Shown: one piece after another, positions 50,177 through 59,872 of the stretch
Layout: each line of letters starts with the position of its first letter
Numbering within the stretch: position 1 is the stretch's first letter
Source of the DNA: Caldalkalibacillus mannanilyticus JCM 10596
GTDB taxonomy: Bacteria > Bacillota > Bacilli > Caldalkalibacillales > JCM-10596
DNA length: 64,000 nt
Assembly (NCBI RefSeq): GCF_000615945.1
Contig: NZ_BAMO01000018.1
Coordinates: 1 to 64,000 of the forward strand
Direction: 5' to 3'
Translations under genes and position numbers: made by a program
The notes under the pieces: model-generated
What the model saw: the letters and a program-made list of their open reading frames with translations, nothing else
Databases searched by the model: none
What the model was told of the DNA's origin: nothing

Positions 50177-52401
50177 TTACACCTTTTCGTGGAACGTTCG
50201 CGAAATGACATCTAATTGTTGTTCTTTTGTTAGCTTGATAAAGTTAACGGCATATCCAGAAACACGAACGGTTAGCTGAGGATACTTCTCAGGATGGTTC
50301 ATAGCATCTTCCAGTGTTTCTCTGTTAAAGACATTCACATTAATATGGTGCCCTGTTTTACTGATATAACCGTCAAGAATAGCACTTAAATTTTGGTTTC
50401 GTGTTTCTTCTTCTCTTCCTAATGCTTTAGGAACGATAGAGAAGGTGCACGAAATACCATCTAATGAATCTTCATAAGGAATTTTCGAGATGGAGTTCAA
50501 AGAGGCGATGGCACCGTTACGATCACGTCCATGAAGCGGATTCGCTCCTGGGGCGAATGGAGCACCAGCTCTTCTTCCATCAGGTGTATTTCCTGTTTTC
50601 TTACCGTAAACTACATTGGATGTAATGGTCAATACAGATAGTGTAGGAATCGCGTTTCGATACGTTTTGTGATTTCTTAGCTTTTCCATAAAGGAAGTAA
50701 CTAGGTAAGTTGCAATTTCATCAACACGGTCATCGTCATTCCCAAATTGAGGATATTCTCCTTCTACTTGATAATCGACAGCTAAACCGTTCGCATCTCG
50801 TATGACTCTAACCTTAGAGTGTTTAATGGCACTTAGTGAGTCTGCTGCAACGGAAAGACCCGCAATTCCGCAAGCCATTGTTCGAACAATCTCCTTATCG
50901 TGTAATGCCATTTCAATACGCTCGTAGGAGTATTTATCATGCATATAATGGATCACATTTAATGTATTGATATACAAGCCGGCTAACCAATCCATGACCT
51001 TCTCGTATCTTTCCATCACATCATCATAATCCAAATATTCATTTGTGATTGGTTCAAATTTAGGACCTACTTGCATTTTTTGTTCTTCATCAATTCCACC
51101 GTTGATGGCATAAAGCAAGGCTTTCGCTAGGTTGCTCGTGCACCAAAGAATTGCATTTGCTTTCCAATTTTCATTGCAGATACACAACAAGCAATCCCAT
51201 AGTCATCGCCAAATTCAGGTCTCATAATGTCATCATTTTCATATTGAATGGAACTTGTATTAATCGACATTTGAGCACAATAGATCTTAAATTTCTCTGG
51301 AAGCTCAGTAGACCAAAGAACAGTTAAGTTTGGTTCTGGAGCTGGACCAAGATTATCTAATGTATGCAGAAAGCGGAAAGAATTCTTAGTGACTAGCGGT
51401 CTGCCATCCATCGTCATTCCACCGATTGATTCTGTAACCCAAGTAGGGTCTCCACTAAATAATTCGTTATACTCTGGAGTTCTCAGGAATTTAACCAATC
51501 GAAGCTTCATAATAAAATGATCGATAAGCTCCTGTGCTTCTTGTTCTGTCAGCTTGTTTGCTTTTAGATCTCTTTCGATATAAATATCTAAGAAAGTAGA
51601 CACACGCCCTAAGCTCATGGCTGCTCCATTTTGTTCTTTGATAGCAGCAAGGTAAGCAAAATATAGCCACTGAATAGCTTGAACTGCATCCTGCGCTGGA
51701 TTGGAGATATCGAATCCATAGCTGGCAGCCATTTGTTTTAATTCCTGTAAGGATCTAATTTGTTCTGTTAGTTCTTCGCGATCACGGATCACTTCATCTA
51801 ACATTTGCTCGTTATTTAATCCTTCTAAATCTTTCTTTTTCTGTTCAATTAAGAAGTTGACACCATATAGTGCCACGCGTCTATAATCGCCGATAATTCT
51901 TCCACGACCATAGGCATCAGGTAAGCCCGTAATAATTCCTGCTTTTCTCGCTACTTTCATTTCAGGAGTATAGACATCGAAAACTCCTTGATTGTGAGTT
52001 TTGCGATAATCAGTGAAGATTCTTTCCACTTCAGAGTCGAGAGTAAATCCATAAGCTGAACAAGCATCTTTTGCCATGCGAATACCGCCGAAGGCTGAAC
52101 TGACCTTCTAAGTGGGGCGTCTGTTTGAAGACCCACAACTGTTTCTAAGGCTTCATCTATATATCCAGGTGCATGAGAAGTAATGGTAGATACAGTCTTG
52201 GTGTCAACATCAAGCACTCCACCATTTTTTCTTTCCTGCTCAAGTAGTTCTAAACACTTATCCCATAATTGATTGGTTTTGGAGGTAGGACTCCAAGAAG
52301 GAGGAATCTCCTTCATAAGGGGTCCAGTTAAGTTGAATGAAATTACGTACATTGATTTCATCCATCCATTTACCTGTTTTAAATCCTTTCCATTGATTCA
52401 T
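50177..52401 (-). CDS. pflB: Pyruvate formate-lyase (formate acetyltransferase; three frameshifts)
   Basis: Glycyl-radical enzyme converting pyruvate and CoA to acetyl-CoA and formate, about 740 residues. Start 52401 ([15 protein letters not shown]) follows AAAGGAGTGAG. The active-site cysteine pair lies in GIACCVSAM and the glycyl-radical Gly near the C-terminus in RVSGYAVNF. Three breaks interrupt the frame: a two-base loss at about 52290-52294 ([13 protein letters not shown] expected), a one-base loss at about 52090-52093 ([13 protein letters not shown] expected) and a one-base loss at about 51130-51133 ([13 protein letters not shown] expected). All three lie in conserved segments and the rest is open, so sequence error is likely. 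Second gene of the adhE operon. Confidence 0.93.
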
Positions 52402-52416
52402 CTTTTCTCACTCCTT

Positions 52417-55032
52417 TTATTCTTTTCCTTTCACTCCGTTGTAAGCATTGCGGTAGATTTGAGCAAGCTCAGTGACAAGTGGCATTTTCGGATTAGCTGG
52501 AGTACATTGATCTTCAAAAGCACGATCTGCCAGAAGGTCTACTTTTGCTTCAAATTCTTTTTGATCAATACCACATTCTGCAATGCTCATAGGAATATTT
52601 AATTCTGTAGCCAAGCCGATGATAGCATTGATTAAGCTCTCTACACCTTCTTCAACTGTTTTCGCAGGAAGGCCTAATGCTTTAGCAATTTCAGCATATT
52701 TTTGATCTGCTACAAAGTATTCATATTTAGGGAATGCAGCAAATTTTGTCGGCTTTTGAGCGTTAAATCGGATGACGTGTGGCATTAAGATTGTGTTTGC
52801 TCTACCGTGTGCAATATGGAACTCTGCTCCTAATTTGTGTGCTAAGCTGTGATTTATTCCTAAGAAGGCATTAGCAAATGCCATTCCAGCTATCGTAGAA
52901 GCATTGTGCATTTTTTCTCTTGCCTTTTCATTCTGACCATTATGATAAGCTTGAGGTAGGTATTCAAAGACAAGCTGGATTGCTTTGATGGCAAGCCCGT
53001 CAGTGTAATCATTTGCCATATTTGATACATACGCTTCAATCGCATGGGTTAAAACGTCCATTCCCGTATCAGCAGTGACTGTTTTCGGAAGAGTAAGCAC
53101 ATAATCTGGGTCCACGATTGCGACGTGTGGAGTTAGCTCGTAATCGGCTAATGGATATTTCGTACCGCTCTCTTTGTCTGTAATAACAGAGAAGGAAGTC
53201 ACTTCAGATCCTGTTCCAGAAGTGGTTGGGATCGCAATAAATTTAGTCTTTTCACCAAGCTTTGGATATTTGTAGATACGTTTGCGAATATCTAAGAACT
53301 TTTGCTTAATTCCTTGGAAGTCAACATCTGGATATTCGTAAAATAACCACATTCCTTTAGCAGCATCCATTGGTGATCCTCCACCTAGTGCAATAATAGC
53401 ATCCGGCTGGAATTTCATCATTTTCTCTGTCCCTCTCATGACAGTTTCGAAGGATGGATCTGGCTCTACATCAGAGAATACTTCGACTTGAACAAGATCA
53501 GATCTTTTACGCAGGTAGTATAATACGCGATCAACATAACCAAAGCGAACCATGTCTTGATCTGTAACGATGAACACTCTGCTGATATTAGGCATTTTTT
53601 CTAAGTATTTCGTAGCACCTTTTTCAAAATAGATTTTTGGTGGAACTTTAAACCATTGCATATTATTTGTCCTTTTCGCTAATCGTTTGACATTAATAAG
53701 ATTGACCGCTGATACGTTTGACGTTGTAGAGTTGGAACCAAATGTTCCGCAGCCTAAAGTCAGTGAAGGCATGTATGCATTGTAGATATCACCGATGGCT
53801 CCTTGAGAAGATGGTGAATTTACAATTAAACGACCTGTTTTAAGGCGACGTCCAAATTCGTGAATGACTTCTTCATTTGTAGAATGAATAACAGCTGAGT
53901 GACCCATTCCACCGAATTCGACCATTTCTTCTGCTCGACGAATTCCTTCCTCTGTACTATTTACTTTAAAGAAGGCAAGGACAGGACTTAATTTTTCACG
54001 AGATAGTGGATTTTCTGGACCTACTGCGTTTAATTCAGCAATCAGGATTTTTGTTCCTTCGGGTACTTGTACATCTGCCATTTCAGCGATTTTAGCTGCT
54101 GGAAGTCCAACGATTTTTCCGTTTACGGCACAAGTTGTAGGATTAATGACAAGTCCTTCTACTTTTTTAATTTCTGCTTTTGAAAGGAAATGACAATTAT
54201 TTTCCTTCATATAATCCTTTACTTCTTGATAAATTTCTTTATCTACGATCACAGCTTGTTCTGAGGCACAAATCATTCCGTTGTCGAAAGTCTTAGAAAG
54301 AATAAGATCTGTTACGGCGCGCTTCACATTGGCTGTTTTCTCAATGTAGCATGGTACGTTACCAGGACCTACGCCAAGGGCAGGCTTACCTGTACTGTAA
54401 GCCGATTTAACCATTCCAGAACCACCTGTTGCCAAGACAATAGCAATTCCAGGATGATTCATTAAGAGCTGGGTTGCTTCAATAGAGGGACTAGCGATCC
54501 ATTGAATACAATGTTCAGGTGCTCCAGCTTTAACGGCAGCATCTCTCAGTGTTTGAGCAGCTTCTACGCTACTTTTTTGAGCAGAAGGGTGAAAGGCAAA
54601 AATGATTGGGTTTCTTGTTTTTAAGCTGATTAAGGCTTTGAACATCGTCGTTGAGGTTGGGTTGGTCACTGGAGTTACACCTGCTACAATTCCCACAGGC
54701 TCGGCAATTTCAGTGATTCCTTCATATTTGTTTTCACCAATAATACCAACTGTTTTGTTGTACTTAATATTGTGATAAATGTACTCAGTAGCGAAGATGT
54801 TTTTGATAATCTTATCCTCATATACTCCTCGACCTGTTTCCTCATGTGCCAGTTTGGCTAATTCCATATGGCGACCTAATCCGGCTAGTGCAGCTTGTTT
54901 AACAATTTCATCGATTTTTTCTTGATCTAACTTCATATACTCTGCACTTGCCTTTTGCGCGTTCTCCACCAATTGGTCAATTGTCCGTGATAGAGTGTTC
55001 TCTTCCGTATTTTGCTTTTGTTGTATGGCCAT
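52417..55032 (-). CDS. adhE: Bifunctional acetaldehyde-CoA/alcohol dehydrogenase
   Basis: 871-residue AdhE that reduces acetyl-CoA to acetaldehyde and then ethanol, forming spirosomes in other bacteria. The N-terminal aldehyde dehydrogenase domain (about 1-440) has VTPVTNPTSTTMFK and catalytic Cys in DNGMICASEQAV. The C-terminal iron alcohol dehydrogenase domain (about 460-865) has ALGGGSPMDAAKGMW, PTTSGTGSEVTSF and the Fe-ligand helices around NHSLAHKLGAEFHIAHG. Start follows TTAGGAGG. First gene of the operon adhE-pflB-pflA-OFA transporter, only 15 bases from pflB. A Rex-type site and Fnr-type sites upstream predict anaerobic control. Confidence 0.96.
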   Translation of the reverse strand: MAIQQKQNTEENTLSRTIDQLVENAQKASAEYMKLDQEKIDEIVKQAALAGLGRHMELAKLAHEETGRGVYEDKIIKNIFATEYIYHNIKYNKTVGIIGENKYEGITEIAEPVGIVAGVTPVTNPTSTTMFKALISLKTRNPIIFAFHPSAQKSSVEAAQTLRDAAVKAGAPEHCIQWIASPSIEATQLLMNHPGIAIVLATGGSGMVKSAYSTGKPALGVGPGNVPCYIEKTANVKRAVTDLILSKTFDNGMICASEQAVIVDKEIYQEVKDYMKENNCHFLSKAEIKKVEGLVINPTTCAVNGKIVGLPAAKIAEMADVQVPEGTKILIAELNAVGPENPLSREKLSPVLAFFKVNSTEEGIRRAEEMVEFGGMGHSAVIHSTNEEVIHEFGRRLKTGRLIVNSPSSQGAIGDIYNAYMPSLTLGCGTFGSNSTTSNVSAVNLINVKRLAKRTNNMQWFKVPPKIYFEKGATKYLEKMPNISRVFIVTDQDMVRFGYVDRVLYYLRKRSDLVQVEVFSDVEPDPSFETVMRGTEKMMKFQPDAIIALGGGSPMDAAKGMWLFYEYPDVDFQGIKQKFLDIRKRIYKYPKLGEKTKFIAIPTTSGTGSEVTSFSVITDKESGTKYPLADYELTPHVAIVDPDYVLTLPKTVTADTGMDVLTHAIEAYVSNMANDYTDGLAIKAIQLVFEYLPQAYHNGQNEKAREKMHNASTIAGMAFANAFLGINHSLAHKLGAEFHIAHGRANTILMPHVIRFNAQKPTKFAAFPKYEYFVADQKYAEIAKALGLPAKTVEEGVESLINAIIGLATELNIPMSIAECGIDQKEFEAKVDLLADRAFEDQCTPANPKMPLVTELAQIYRNAYNGVKGKE

Positions 55033-55101
55033 CTCTCATTCCTCCTAAGCTTTCTATATATTTCTTTCACCTTAACTATACTAATAGTGTGACAGGGCTA
55101 A

Positions 55102-55117
55102 TGTGATTTGCGTCACT
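55102..55117. promoter_or_regulatory. Fnr-type site near adhE
   Basis: TGTGATTTGCGTCACT fits the TGTGA-N6-TCACA pattern of Bacillus Fnr with one mismatch. It lies between the Rex palindrome and adhE, about 70 bases before the start codon. Confidence 0.55.
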
Positions 55118-55141
55118 AAAAAACAGGATAATGTTACTAAT

Positions 55142-55159
55142 TTGTGAACTGTTTCACAA
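55142..55159. promoter_or_regulatory. Rex-type operator upstream of adhE
   Basis: TTGTGAACTGTTTCACAA is a perfect match to the Rex pattern TTGTGAA-N4-TTCACAA. The symmetry extends to 24 bases (55139-55162). Rex represses fermentation genes when NADH is low. It also fits TGTGA-N6-TCACA, so Fnr could compete for it. Confidence 0.75.
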
Positions 55160-55506
55160 ATTCATGTTGTTACATAGATCATTGAAGTCCTTTTTGTTTC
55201 TTTGTTACACTGAAATGTATTCAGTTATTTTTTGAACTCATCCTAAGTGTTCCCCCTTCCTTTTTAGAGTATGTTCTTATGAACCATATGGGATTAATTG
55301 TGTTCTCTGGATTTGGATTAAAACCATCTAGATCAATGTGATCAATATACAGAATTCGAAATTATCCAAAATCTTTTTTGTCTTTTCTAATCATCTTTAG
55401 CAATTAGGAAATAAAATAGAAAATAAAAACAAGTGTGGTTGTTTGGGGACAATGATTTTTACTGTAGTTCATTTTTTCCATCATAGGTCAAATGCCACAC
55501 ACATAC

Positions 55507-55522
55507 TGTGATGTAAATCACT
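55507..55522. promoter_or_regulatory. Distal Fnr-type site
   Basis: TGTGATGTAAATCACT fits TGTGA-N6-TCACA with one mismatch. It is 475 bases from the adhE start, so if used it implies a long leader or a distal promoter. Confidence 0.5.
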
Positions 55523-55547
55523 ATGTCCGAAACTTATTTTTGCGCAC

Positions 55548-55577
55548 AAAAAAAGCTGCCATTATGCTTTAATGGCA
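55548..55577 (-). terminator. Terminator overlapping the end of the mobA-like gene
   Basis: On the minus strand TGCCATTA pairs with TAATGGCA (55557-55577) and is followed by a seven-T run (55548-55554). The stem includes the last codons of the gene. Confidence 0.85.
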
Positions 55578-56155
55578 ACTTGATAATCTTGTAATGTTTT
55601 AATCGAATAAATAAAGGTTACATCTATCTTATGTTCTAAAAACTGAGAACTGCTAATCCCTTGCCAATGAATCTGACTGAGTATTTCTAGAGGGTTCTGA
55701 TAATTTCTTTTTAACATGGTTTCAATGGCTTGTAGACAAGACTTGTCATACACAGCATGGTAGGGATTTACCTTATTTTTAATCATGGGGATGACAGCGT
55801 CGAATTCTTTCTCTTGTTTTACATCATATAAGAACTGAGCCGCTCGTGAACAAATAAAAGGCATATCTGAATTGACCATCCACAAATGATTGTATGTTGA
55901 TAACGAAAACGCAGCATGCATCCCGCTTAAAGCTCCTTTTCCTATAGAAGAGGAGGTGATAATCCGAATTTTTTTATCTAGAATAGGAAGGTAGACCATG
56001 GGTTGGTTCGTAACTAAGATAATTTCTTCACAAATTTTAGACATCTCTTTAATTTGGCGTTCAATGAGTAATTCTCCTTCAAAGGGGAGAAAGCCATTTA
56101 CCGGGAAATCTATATTTTGAGCGCGATCCCAATCTAAGATCACTCCTGTAAGCAT
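55562..56155 (-). CDS. MobA-like nucleotidyltransferase with a degenerate GTP loop
   Basis: 197-residue protein of the molybdenum cofactor guanylyltransferase fold. The core keeps IERQIKEM, ILVTNQP, GKGALSGMHAAF and the metal Asp in VNSDMPFICSR, as well as the C-terminal NPLEIL region. The N-terminal GTP loop, normally LAGGxSxRMGxxK, reads LDWDRAQNIDFPVNGFLPF, lacking the Gly-Gly, Arg and Lys. It may therefore not bind GTP normally. Start follows AGGAGGTG. It is divergent from fnr and shares the Fnr site at 56248-56263, so it is likely anaerobically controlled. Orthologs with an intact loop are expected in relatives. Confidence 0.75.
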   Translation of the reverse strand: MLTGVILDWDRAQNIDFPVNGFLPFEGELLIERQIKEMSKICEEIILVTNQPMVYLPILDKKIRIITSSSIGKGALSGMHAAFSLSTYNHLWMVNSDMPFICSRAAQFLYDVKQEKEFDAVIPMIKNKVNPYHAVYDKSCLQAIETMLKRNYQNPLEILSQIHWQGISSSQFLEHKIDVTFIYSIKTLQDYQVAIKA

Positions 56156-56247
56156 TTTGAATCACCTCCTTAGCTCAACTATAAAGGGCTTCCAAATAGA
56201 ATTCTGTAATTTACATCACAGAAAATAGGAAAAAATGCTCTCATAAG

Positions 56248-56290
56248 TGTGATTTTTGTCACACCTTTTCTTCGTGGAATCTGATATTAT
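56248..56290 (+). promoter_or_regulatory. fnr promoter with class II Fnr site
   Basis: TGTGATTTTTGTCACA (56248-56263) is a perfect TGTGA-N6-TCACA site. A -10 TATTAT (56285-56290) predicts a start near 56297, which centres the Fnr site at about -41.5, the class II activation position. A weaker site (TGTAATTTACATCACA, about 56204-56219) lies nearer the divergent mobA-like gene. Confidence 0.75.
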
Positions 56291-56321
56291 AGTTACAAAG
56301 AGCAAAAGGAGGTATTTTATA

Positions 56322-57047
56322 ATGAAAGATACCCAAACGACAATGCAATGTCCGTACCTTGTGAAAAACACCTCTTCTTTTTCACAAGATAACTTTAATA
56401 AATTAGAAACGATTATGTATGAGTTGAAATCTCCTGCAAATATGCATTTATTTCGAGAGGGAGATGTAACAGATAAGTTATATTATGTGAAGCAAGGTCA
56501 GATTAAGATCACCAAACCTACTGAAGATGGCAGAAACCTGGTCTTATATCTGTTCAAAGAAGGAGATATGTTTGGAGAAATCTCAAGCTTTGGAGAGTTG
56601 AGATATTCTTTTAATGCAGAAACCATGACTGATTGTGTTCTTGGGGTGATTCAGCAAAGGGATTTAGAGATCCTGTTATGGCAGCATGGTGATTTAGCTG
56701 TGGAGTTTATGAAATGGATGGGCTTGATGCACCGTATTACGCAGTCAAAGTTTCGTGATTTGATGCTTTACGGAAAAACAGGAGCTCTTTGTTCTACTTT
56801 GATTCGTTTGACGAATACATGTGGCAAAGACATAGGCACTGGAATCAAAATCGATCGAAGAATCACGAATAACGAGTTAGGAGATATGATTGGTGCAACT
56901 CGTGAAAGTGTTAACCGTATGCTGAGAGATTTGGCTAAGCAGGATATTATTACAAATGAATTGGGGTATATTACTGTACATGACTTAGAGTACCTAAGAG
57001 AAATCTGTCATTGTGAAAATTGTCCGAGAGATATCTGTCGTGTATAG
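56322..57047 (+). CDS. fnr: Oxygen-sensing Fnr/Crp-family regulator
   Basis: 241-residue anaerobic regulator. The cNMP-binding-like beta barrel (about residues 25-145, with LYYVKQGQIKITKP and FKEGDMFGEISSFGE) is followed by a dimer helix and a winged helix with NNELGDMIGATRESVNRML (about 190-208). The C-terminus CHCENCPRDICRV carries four cysteines, as in B. subtilis Fnr, where the 4Fe-4S cluster binds at the C-terminus and not at the N-terminus as in E. coli. ATG follows AAAGGAGG at eight bases; an upstream GTG frame is rejected. It probably activates its own gene and the adhE operon. Confidence 0.93.
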   Translation: MKDTQTTMQCPYLVKNTSSFSQDNFNKLETIMYELKSPANMHLFREGDVTDKLYYVKQGQIKITKPTEDGRNLVLYLFKEGDMFGEISSFGELRYSFNAETMTDCVLGVIQQRDLEILLWQHGDLAVEFMKWMGLMHRITQSKFRDLMLYGKTGALCSTLIRLTNTCGKDIGTGIKIDRRITNNELGDMIGATRESVNRMLRDLAKQDIITNELGYITVHDLEYLREICHCENCPRDICRV

Positions 57048-57085
57048 AGTACCATACAAATATGCATATGAAATATGATAAAAAT

Positions 57086-57130
57086 CACCTTAGGGAATGG
57101 AAATGTGAACCTATGGTGTTTTTTATTTTG
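57086..57130 (+). terminator. Terminator after fnr
   Basis: CACCTTAGG (57086-57094) pairs with CCTATGGTG (57110-57118) with one mismatch, followed by a T-rich run. Confidence 0.7.
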
Positions 57131-57165
57131 TTCATATTTGAAAGGGCTGTCAAACTTTTTCAATC

Positions 57166-57194
57166 TTGTTCAACGAATAGGGGTTTGGTAGAAT
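57166..57194 (+). promoter_or_regulatory. Predicted promoter for the sugar kinase gene
   Basis: TTGTTC (57166-57171), 17-base spacer, TAGAAT (57189-57194), 57 bases before the start. Confidence 0.5.
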
Positions 57195-57251
57195 GAATGG
57201 AAGTTAGTATTTTGATTTTTTAAAAAACGTGATAGATGGAGGATCTAGGTA

Positions 57252-58214
57252 ATGACACAATCGAATTCAGTGGTGTGTATTGGTGAATTATTAATTGATT
57301 TTTTTTGTACGGATATCAATGTGAGCTTGAAAGAAGGGGCTAATTTCCTCAAGCAGGCTGGCGGGGCTCCCGCTAATGTATCGGCGGCTATTGCGAAACT
57401 GGGTGGAAAAGCTGCCTTTGTTGGTAAAGTAGGAAGTGATCCCTTTGGTGAATTCTTAATCGAAACCATCGAACAGGCTCAGGTGGATACAAGTATGATT
57501 CTGAAAGATCCGAGTATCATGACGACTATGGCTTATGTGTCGCTTCAATCTAATGGAGAACGTGATTTTGTTTTTTCAAGGGGAGCGGATGAAAAACTAT
57601 CCTTGGAAGAACTCGACATAGATAAAATCCAACAAGCGAAAATCCTTCATTTTGGTTCTGCCACGGCATTGTTAGGTGGTGAATCGGTTAAGACGTATTT
57701 TTCTTTAATGCAGCTAGCCAAGGAAAACAATCAGATGATTTCTTTCGATCCTAACTACAGAGACGCACTGTGGGCTACAAGAGAGAAGGAGTTTATCGAG
57801 TTAGCCAAGCAGGGAATAGCTCTAGCGGATTTTGTCAAAGTGAGTGAAGAGGAACTCTCTATCATTACGGGAGAACAAGACCTGAAGAAGGGTGTTCAGA
57901 CATTGCATCAATTAGGGGGGAAAGTGATTACCGTTACTCTCGGTTCTAAGGGAACCTTCTTATCTAACGGAACGGAATCAACGACTGTGGGGAGTGTAGC
58001 GATTAAATCGATCGATTCAACGGGTGCAGGAGATGCCTTCGTCGGAGCTACCTTATACCAATTTGCACAAGAACAAGATCTTCCAGCGATATTCAAAGAT
58101 TTTAGCCGCCTAGAACAGGTGATTCAATTTTCTAACAAAGTGGGCGCATTAGTTTGTACCAAGATGGGAGCAATCGCAGCTCTTCCATCTCATGAAGAAA
58201 TTAAGGCACTGTAA
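57252..58214 (+). CDS. PfkB-family carbohydrate kinase (fructokinase-like)
   Basis: 320-residue sugar kinase of the ribokinase/PfkB fold. It has N-terminal [12 protein letters not shown], the PfkB signature 1 [20 protein letters not shown] (about residues 33-52), the [11 protein letters not shown] segment and signature 2 [14 protein letters not shown] with catalytic Asp (about 254-267). Best match by motif pattern is bacterial fructokinase (ScrK type). No sugar transporter is adjacent. Ribosome site GATGGAGGATC is modest. Confidence 0.88.
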   Translation: MTQSNSVVCIGELLIDFFCTDINVSLKEGANFLKQAGGAPANVSAAIAKLGGKAAFVGKVGSDPFGEFLIETIEQAQVDTSMILKDPSIMTTMAYVSLQSNGERDFVFSRGADEKLSLEELDIDKIQQAKILHFGSATALLGGESVKTYFSLMQLAKENNQMISFDPNYRDALWATREKEFIELAKQGIALADFVKVSEEELSIITGEQDLKKGVQTLHQLGGKVITVTLGSKGTFLSNGTESTTVGSVAIKSIDSTGAGDAFVGATLYQFAQEQDLPAIFKDFSRLEQVIQFSNKVGALVCTKMGAIAALPSHEEIKAL

Positions 58215-58255
58215 ACCGACCTAAAATCAATCATTCAAAAGGGAGGGCAGGAGTA

Positions 58256-59005
58256 ATGAAGTATTTTATCCTTACTGGTACTTCGCGTGGCCTTGGGGAA
58301 GCGATGGCGAAACAATTATTGAAAGAAGATCATCATCTGATTTGTATCTCCAGAACGCTTAATCAATCGTTAATGCAACTAGCCGATCAAAGGGGAGTAG
58401 CCCTCAATTACTATCCGTTTGATTTATCTCAAGTGGAGCAGCTTGAGGAGTTTATGAAGGATGTTTTTCGTACAATTCCTATGGAGGAGATTGAAGCAAT
58501 AACATTGATTAATAATGCGGGAATATTAACACCCGTTAAGCCGATTGAATATTGTAAATCGGAAGAAATTATTCAAAATATGAATATTAACCTTATTGCT
58601 CCGATGATTTTAACCTCTGCTTTTGTTTCTCATTTTCTTCACCTACCTGTAGAAAAACGAGTCGTTACTATTTCTTCAGGAGCTGGAAAGAAACCATACT
58701 TTGGCTGGAGCTCGTATTGTTCAGCAAAAGCAGGGGTAGATTTATTTACAAGATGTGTAGGAACAGAACAAGAGCAACAGCCATATCCAGTAAAAATGTT
58801 ATCCATTGCTCCTGGCGTAGTTGATACGCAGATGCAGGTAGAGATACGTTCAACACAGAAAGAACATTTTCGAGATGTTGATCGCTTTATTGCCCTAAAA
58901 GAGGAGGGGCAATTACTGAGCGCTGATCAATCAGCCGAGCTTGTGTTGAAAGTGATGAATGAGGAGCAGGGGCAGGGGATGATTGTAGATATTCGCAGCA
59001 AGTAG
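58256..59005 (+). CDS. SDR oxidoreductase, YueD-like (benzil reductase family)
   Basis: 249-residue short-chain dehydrogenase. The NAD(P) motif TGTSRGLGEAMA (about residues 7-18), NNAGILTPV, catalytic YCSAKAG with Ser upstream, and the IAPGVVDTQMQ segment are all present. The pattern resembles B. subtilis YueD, (S)-benzoin-forming benzil reductase / sepiapterin-reductase-like. Start follows GGGAGGGCAGGAG. Physiological substrate unknown. Confidence 0.88.
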   Translation: MKYFILTGTSRGLGEAMAKQLLKEDHHLICISRTLNQSLMQLADQRGVALNYYPFDLSQVEQLEEFMKDVFRTIPMEEIEAITLINNAGILTPVKPIEYCKSEEIIQNMNINLIAPMILTSAFVSHFLHLPVEKRVVTISSGAGKKPYFGWSSYCSAKAGVDLFTRCVGTEQEQQPYPVKMLSIAPGVVDTQMQVEIRSTQKEHFRDVDRFIALKEEGQLLSADQSAELVLKVMNEEQGQGMIVDIRSK

Positions 59006-59060
59006 TGAAGAAGCCAGCAAGCACGCTCGTGTGGCATGGAGCTGTTCCAAGGAGGCTATG

Positions 59061-59692
59061 ATGTTCAAACACGTTATTTTTGACTTTGATGGTACCATTG
59101 CAGACTCAATCGATTTATCTTTAGTGATTTATAATGAGCTTGCTCAGAAATACCACTATAGAACCATCACGATTGAAGAACTGCGAGAAATGAATAACCT
59201 TCCTATAAAAGAAAGACTAAAAAAATAGGAATTCCATTATACAGGATACCGCAACTCATCCTTGAAACGATGGGACTATATAAAAAGAATATCCATTTAT
59301 TAAAAACCTTTGATGGAATCAAGGAGGTACTCATCAAGTTAAAGAAAGAAGGCTATGTACTCTCGATTATTTCATCAAACTCAGTAGAAAATATTCAATC
59401 TTTTTTAACGAAACATAATCTCGATTATTTCGATCATATTGTGTCAGAAAAGAATCTATTTGGTAAACATAAATCAATGCACAGGTATTGTAGACAACAC
59501 AAGCTGCGCCCTAATGATATCTTGTATATTGGAGATGAGATTCGGGATATTGAAGCCTGTAGACAAATACCGATCAAAATTATTTCAGTTGCTTGGGGCT
59601 TTGATTCACTGGAATTACTAAAGAGCAGAAGACCCGATTATTTGGCTAATCGACCAAGTGATGTGTTATCCATCATTAAGAGTATTTCGTAA
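59061..59692 (+). CDS. HAD-family hydrolase, PGP-like (frameshifted)
   Basis: About 210-residue phosphatase of the haloacid dehalogenase superfamily (phosphoglycolate-phosphatase type). Motif 1 FDFDGTIADS has the nucleophile Asp; motif 2 is SIISSNS, the motif 3 Lys lies in LFGKHKS and motif 4 is YIGDEIRDIEA. The literal frame stops after ERLKK at 59228. One A missing from the A run at 59219-59225 restores IGIPLYRIPQLILETMG to 59692. Start 59061 follows AAGGAGG. Substrate unknown. Confidence 0.86.
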
Positions 59693-59703
59693 GCATAATC
59701 AGG

Positions 59704-59748
59704 AAGCAAAAGCAGGGGATGAGAAATCCTTTGCTTTTGCTTTTTTTC
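59704..59748 (+). terminator. Terminator after the HAD gene
   Basis: AAGCAAAAGCA (59704-59714) pairs with TGCTTTTGCTT (59732-59742), followed by a T run to 59747. Confidence 0.88.
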
Positions 59749-59872
59749 ATATGTTCACACTCAAGGGCGATCTTGTCTACGTCTTAGGTACTACTTCAAA
59801 ATCGCGCTGAGGTTCGTTATGGAGTTCAAAAGAAATCGGTAAGATAAGGATATAAGAAAGGAGGTCATTCAA

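Larger units (their letters stand above)
55033..55547 (-). promoter_or_regulatory. adhE upstream control region
   Basis: About 515 bases without a supported gene, AT-rich. It holds two Fnr-type sites (55102-55117 and 55507-55522) and one Rex-type palindrome (55142-55159), plus half-sites of the form TGATCAAT at 55335-55355. The adhE start is 70 bases from the nearest site. The far Fnr site lies just beyond the mobA-like gene's terminator. No small gene or riboswitch was recognised. Confidence 0.65.

Noticed and set aside
51127-52401. pflB as a true pseudogene
   Set aside because: All catalytic residues are present and the frame breaks are short losses of the same type found elsewhere; the operon context is intact.
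59219-59228. Seven-A run followed by TAG in the HAD gene as a programmed frameshift site
   Set aside because: Many other genes in the window show the same kind of lost base without slippery sequences, so a sequencing error is simpler.
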